64,000 nucleotides of DNA from positions 124,001-188,000 of the forward strand of contig NZ_RJKS01000003.1 of assembly GCF_003762905.1 (NCBI RefSeq), in the 5' to 3' direction. The DNA comes from Curtobacterium sp. ZW137 (GTDB taxonomy: Bacteria > Actinomycetota > Actinomycetes > Actinomycetales > Microbacteriaceae). Position 1 is the first letter of the stretch, and every line of letters starts with the position of its first letter. The translations under genes were made by a program, and so were the position numbers. The notes below the pieces were generated by a model. That model had not been told where the DNA came from. It searched no databases and saw only the letters and a program-made list of their open reading frames with translations. This document shows, piece by piece, positions 62,902-64,000 of the stretch.

Positions 62902-63000
62902 AACGGTTCCCGCCAAGGCTCGACGCTCGCGTCTCCTCAAACGGGCGGGACTGCTCCGTCCTGTGCTGCTTCGGCAGCACAGGACGGATTCCTCCAACCG
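62902..63000 (+). ncRNA. Structured RNA upstream of the AbiF-type gene
   Basis: Predicted from sequence. Closing stem CGGTT (62904-62908) with AACCG (62996-63000). Inside: stem CCCGCC (62909-62914) with GGCGGG (62944-62949), whose tip has GACG-CTCG-CGTC (62922-62933), and a perfect 15-bp stem with a TTCG loop (62955-62988). This is a three-way junction with non-coding character. An abiF RNA motif has been described upstream of such genes; I recall it from the literature and could not compare the alignment. It could act as antitoxin or attenuator. Confidence 0.6.
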
Positions 63001-63035
63001 CTCATGTTGTTTCCTGCGCTGTAGTTGCTGCCGGC

Positions 63036-63827
63036 TTGCCCGAGATCGAACGAATCGACGATCTCGAAGGCGCCATCATCACGTTCACCAGCTCTCACCT
63101 CTCGCCCTGGCGCGTGACCCAGTTCCGCCGGGCGCTGCGGACAGTCGGACTCCCGCACTCCGATGGGGATGTCCACCGTGTCCATGAGTTCGACAGTGCG
63201 ATCCGGTTTGCCCTGCTCATACGGATCGAGCGGATCGAACTCGCGCTCCGGGGCCAGATGGCATCGACATGTGCAACGAGGTTCGGACCGAGCTGGCACA
63301 TCGACCCGCGCGCATTCCGACCGGGCGTCGACATCGAGGCGCTTCGTGCGCAGTTCACCGGCGCGCTCGACAGGAGCACAGACCGAGCCGCTCGACAGAT
63401 CTGGTCGAGACGCGACCTCGATCAGATCTCGTTCGCCATGGTCTCCGAGCACCTGAGCCTCGGCGCGATCTCTCGCATCGCCGGGCTCCTCGATCCGCAG
63501 GTCTCCCGTGTTGTGGCGCAGACGTTCCAGCTCCCCGCACCGACGCTCCGCGCCACGCTGCAGCACGTCACGCACGTTCGGAACTGCTGTGCGCACCACA
63601 CTCGGATCTGGGGCACGCGATTCGGCGTGCCGACGCCGAAGTACCGATCGCCAGCAACGCTGGTCGCACGCCTCGAAGGGGGGCAGCCGAGGTCCCCGTC
63701 CCGCTCGCTCGCGCTCATCAGCCACATGGCCGACAGCGTCTGCACCGACCCGGCACGCACGACGGCACTCGAGCTCCTCCTCGCTGATCACCGGGATCTC
63801 CTCGTCGGCCTGGGAACGACTCGGTGA
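63036..63827 (+). CDS. Abi_2/AbiF-type HEPN abortive-infection protein
   Basis: 263 aa. The middle has FDSAIRFALLIRIERIELALRGQMA, the Abi_2 hallmark; near the C-terminus VTHVRNCCAHHTRIWGTRF holds RNCCAH, the RX4H motif of HEPN ribonucleases. Such proteins stop growth on phage attack and are evolutionary relatives of Cas13, as I recall. TTG at 63036 is the only in-frame start between the RNA leader and the conserved region; it lacks a clear Shine-Dalgarno site. Codon use is less biased to G/C than its neighbours, which suggests transfer. Confidence 0.82.
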   Translation: MPEIERIDDLEGAIITFTSSHLSPWRVTQFRRALRTVGLPHSDGDVHRVHEFDSAIRFALLIRIERIELALRGQMASTCATRFGPSWHIDPRAFRPGVDIEALRAQFTGALDRSTDRAARQIWSRRDLDQISFAMVSEHLSLGAISRIAGLLDPQVSRVVAQTFQLPAPTLRATLQHVTHVRNCCAHHTRIWGTRFGVPTPKYRSPATLVARLEGGQPRSPSRSLALISHMADSVCTDPARTTALELLLADHRDLLVGLGTTR

Positions 63828-63832
63828 GACCG

Positions 63833-64000
63833 TCACACGACGGCGGCCCGCAAGCGGTCCGCAACCACGGCGCAGGCATCGCGGAGCGCCGCCGGCCCGA
63901 CGACCTCGAACGACGCGTCGAAGTCGGCGATCCGCGCGGCGAGCGCCGTCCACGACCAGGACCCGATCGTGAGCCGGCAGCGGTCGGCGCCGAGCTCCTC
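63833..64000 (-). CDS. WYL-domain transcription regulator, 3' end
   Basis: Last 55 residues and stop; the gene starts beyond the right edge. LTIGSWSWTALAARIADFDASFEVVGPAALRDA is the ending of YafY-like WYL regulators. WYL proteins often guard phage-defence loci. It is convergent with the AbiF-type gene, 5 bp away, so the two are not cotranscribed. Confidence 0.75.
   Translation of the reverse strand, partial: EELGADRCRLTIGSWSWTALAARIADFDASFEVVGPAALRDACAVVADRLRAAVV

Noticed and set aside
62850-63035. Extending the AbiF-type gene to ATG at 62850
   Set aside because: That start lies within or before the promoter, and the added residues cover the stable RNA stems and look non-coding.

Overview
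The window is about 71% GC, densely packed chromosome of an actinobacterium. An rpoB gene with a TTG start, genes overlapping by ATGA or GTGA, a lysE/lysG pair, an Lhr-Nei2 pair, an actinobacterial-type SOS box, CsbD and DUF6504 proteins, and many genes with a TANNNT hexamer 7-9 bases before the start codon all fit Microbacteriaceae. Curtobacterium is my best guess; it is an inference from general resemblance, not a search result.

Layout. 1-2.5 kb: 5' part of rpoB and a small membrane PH-like protein. 2.5-5 kb: a translationally coupled membrane protein / histidine kinase / NarL-type regulator operon. 5-16 kb: many single genes (spermidine-synthase-like enzyme, TPR protein, SprT-like protease, CGNR regulator, MntH, DUF427, ComB-like phosphatase, GNAT, alpha-carbonic anhydrase, GntR regulator, GH114-like lipoprotein). 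16-26 kb: a DEAD-box helicase with a long leader, CsbD, a PadR regulator with a clear operator, then giant Lhr helicase and Nei glycosylase. 26-36 kb: aldo-keto reductase/TetR pair, lysG/lysE, an APC permease, hydrolases, an alkylation-repair operon (Ada/AlkA fusion plus Ogt) and a MOSC protein. 36-42 kb: DJ-1/PfpI protein, HAD phosphatase, a folE-folP-RibD-like folate operon, a purine permease. 42-54 kb: an SOS-controlled small gene, ArsR/MFS operon, GH65 phosphorylase with beta-phosphoglucomutase, transporter, Nudix, a GNAT-methyltransferase fusion, and the two RuMP enzymes hxlA/hxlB facing an unusual ATPase-LuxR regulator. 54-62.7 kb: a complete kdpFABC-kdpDE potassium system, including the 29-residue kdpF. 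62.8-64 kb: an Abi_2/AbiF-type HEPN protein preceded by a strongly structured RNA leader, and the end of a WYL regulator.

The most interesting content is partly non-coding. (1) The AbiF-like gene at 63.0 kb carries the RNCCAH HEPN motif and lies behind a promoter and a three-stem RNA, including a perfect 15-bp stem with a UUCG loop: a candidate HEPN-toxin/RNA system. (2) A family of about 60-bp near-perfect palindromes occurs six times, five of them between convergent genes, with compensatory changes that keep the stem. (3) A second 64-bp element with two interleaved inverted repeats occurs twice. (4) Short minisatellites sit beside several of these palindromes.

Start sites and base pairings were read by eye. 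Family names rest on recognised motifs, not on searches.
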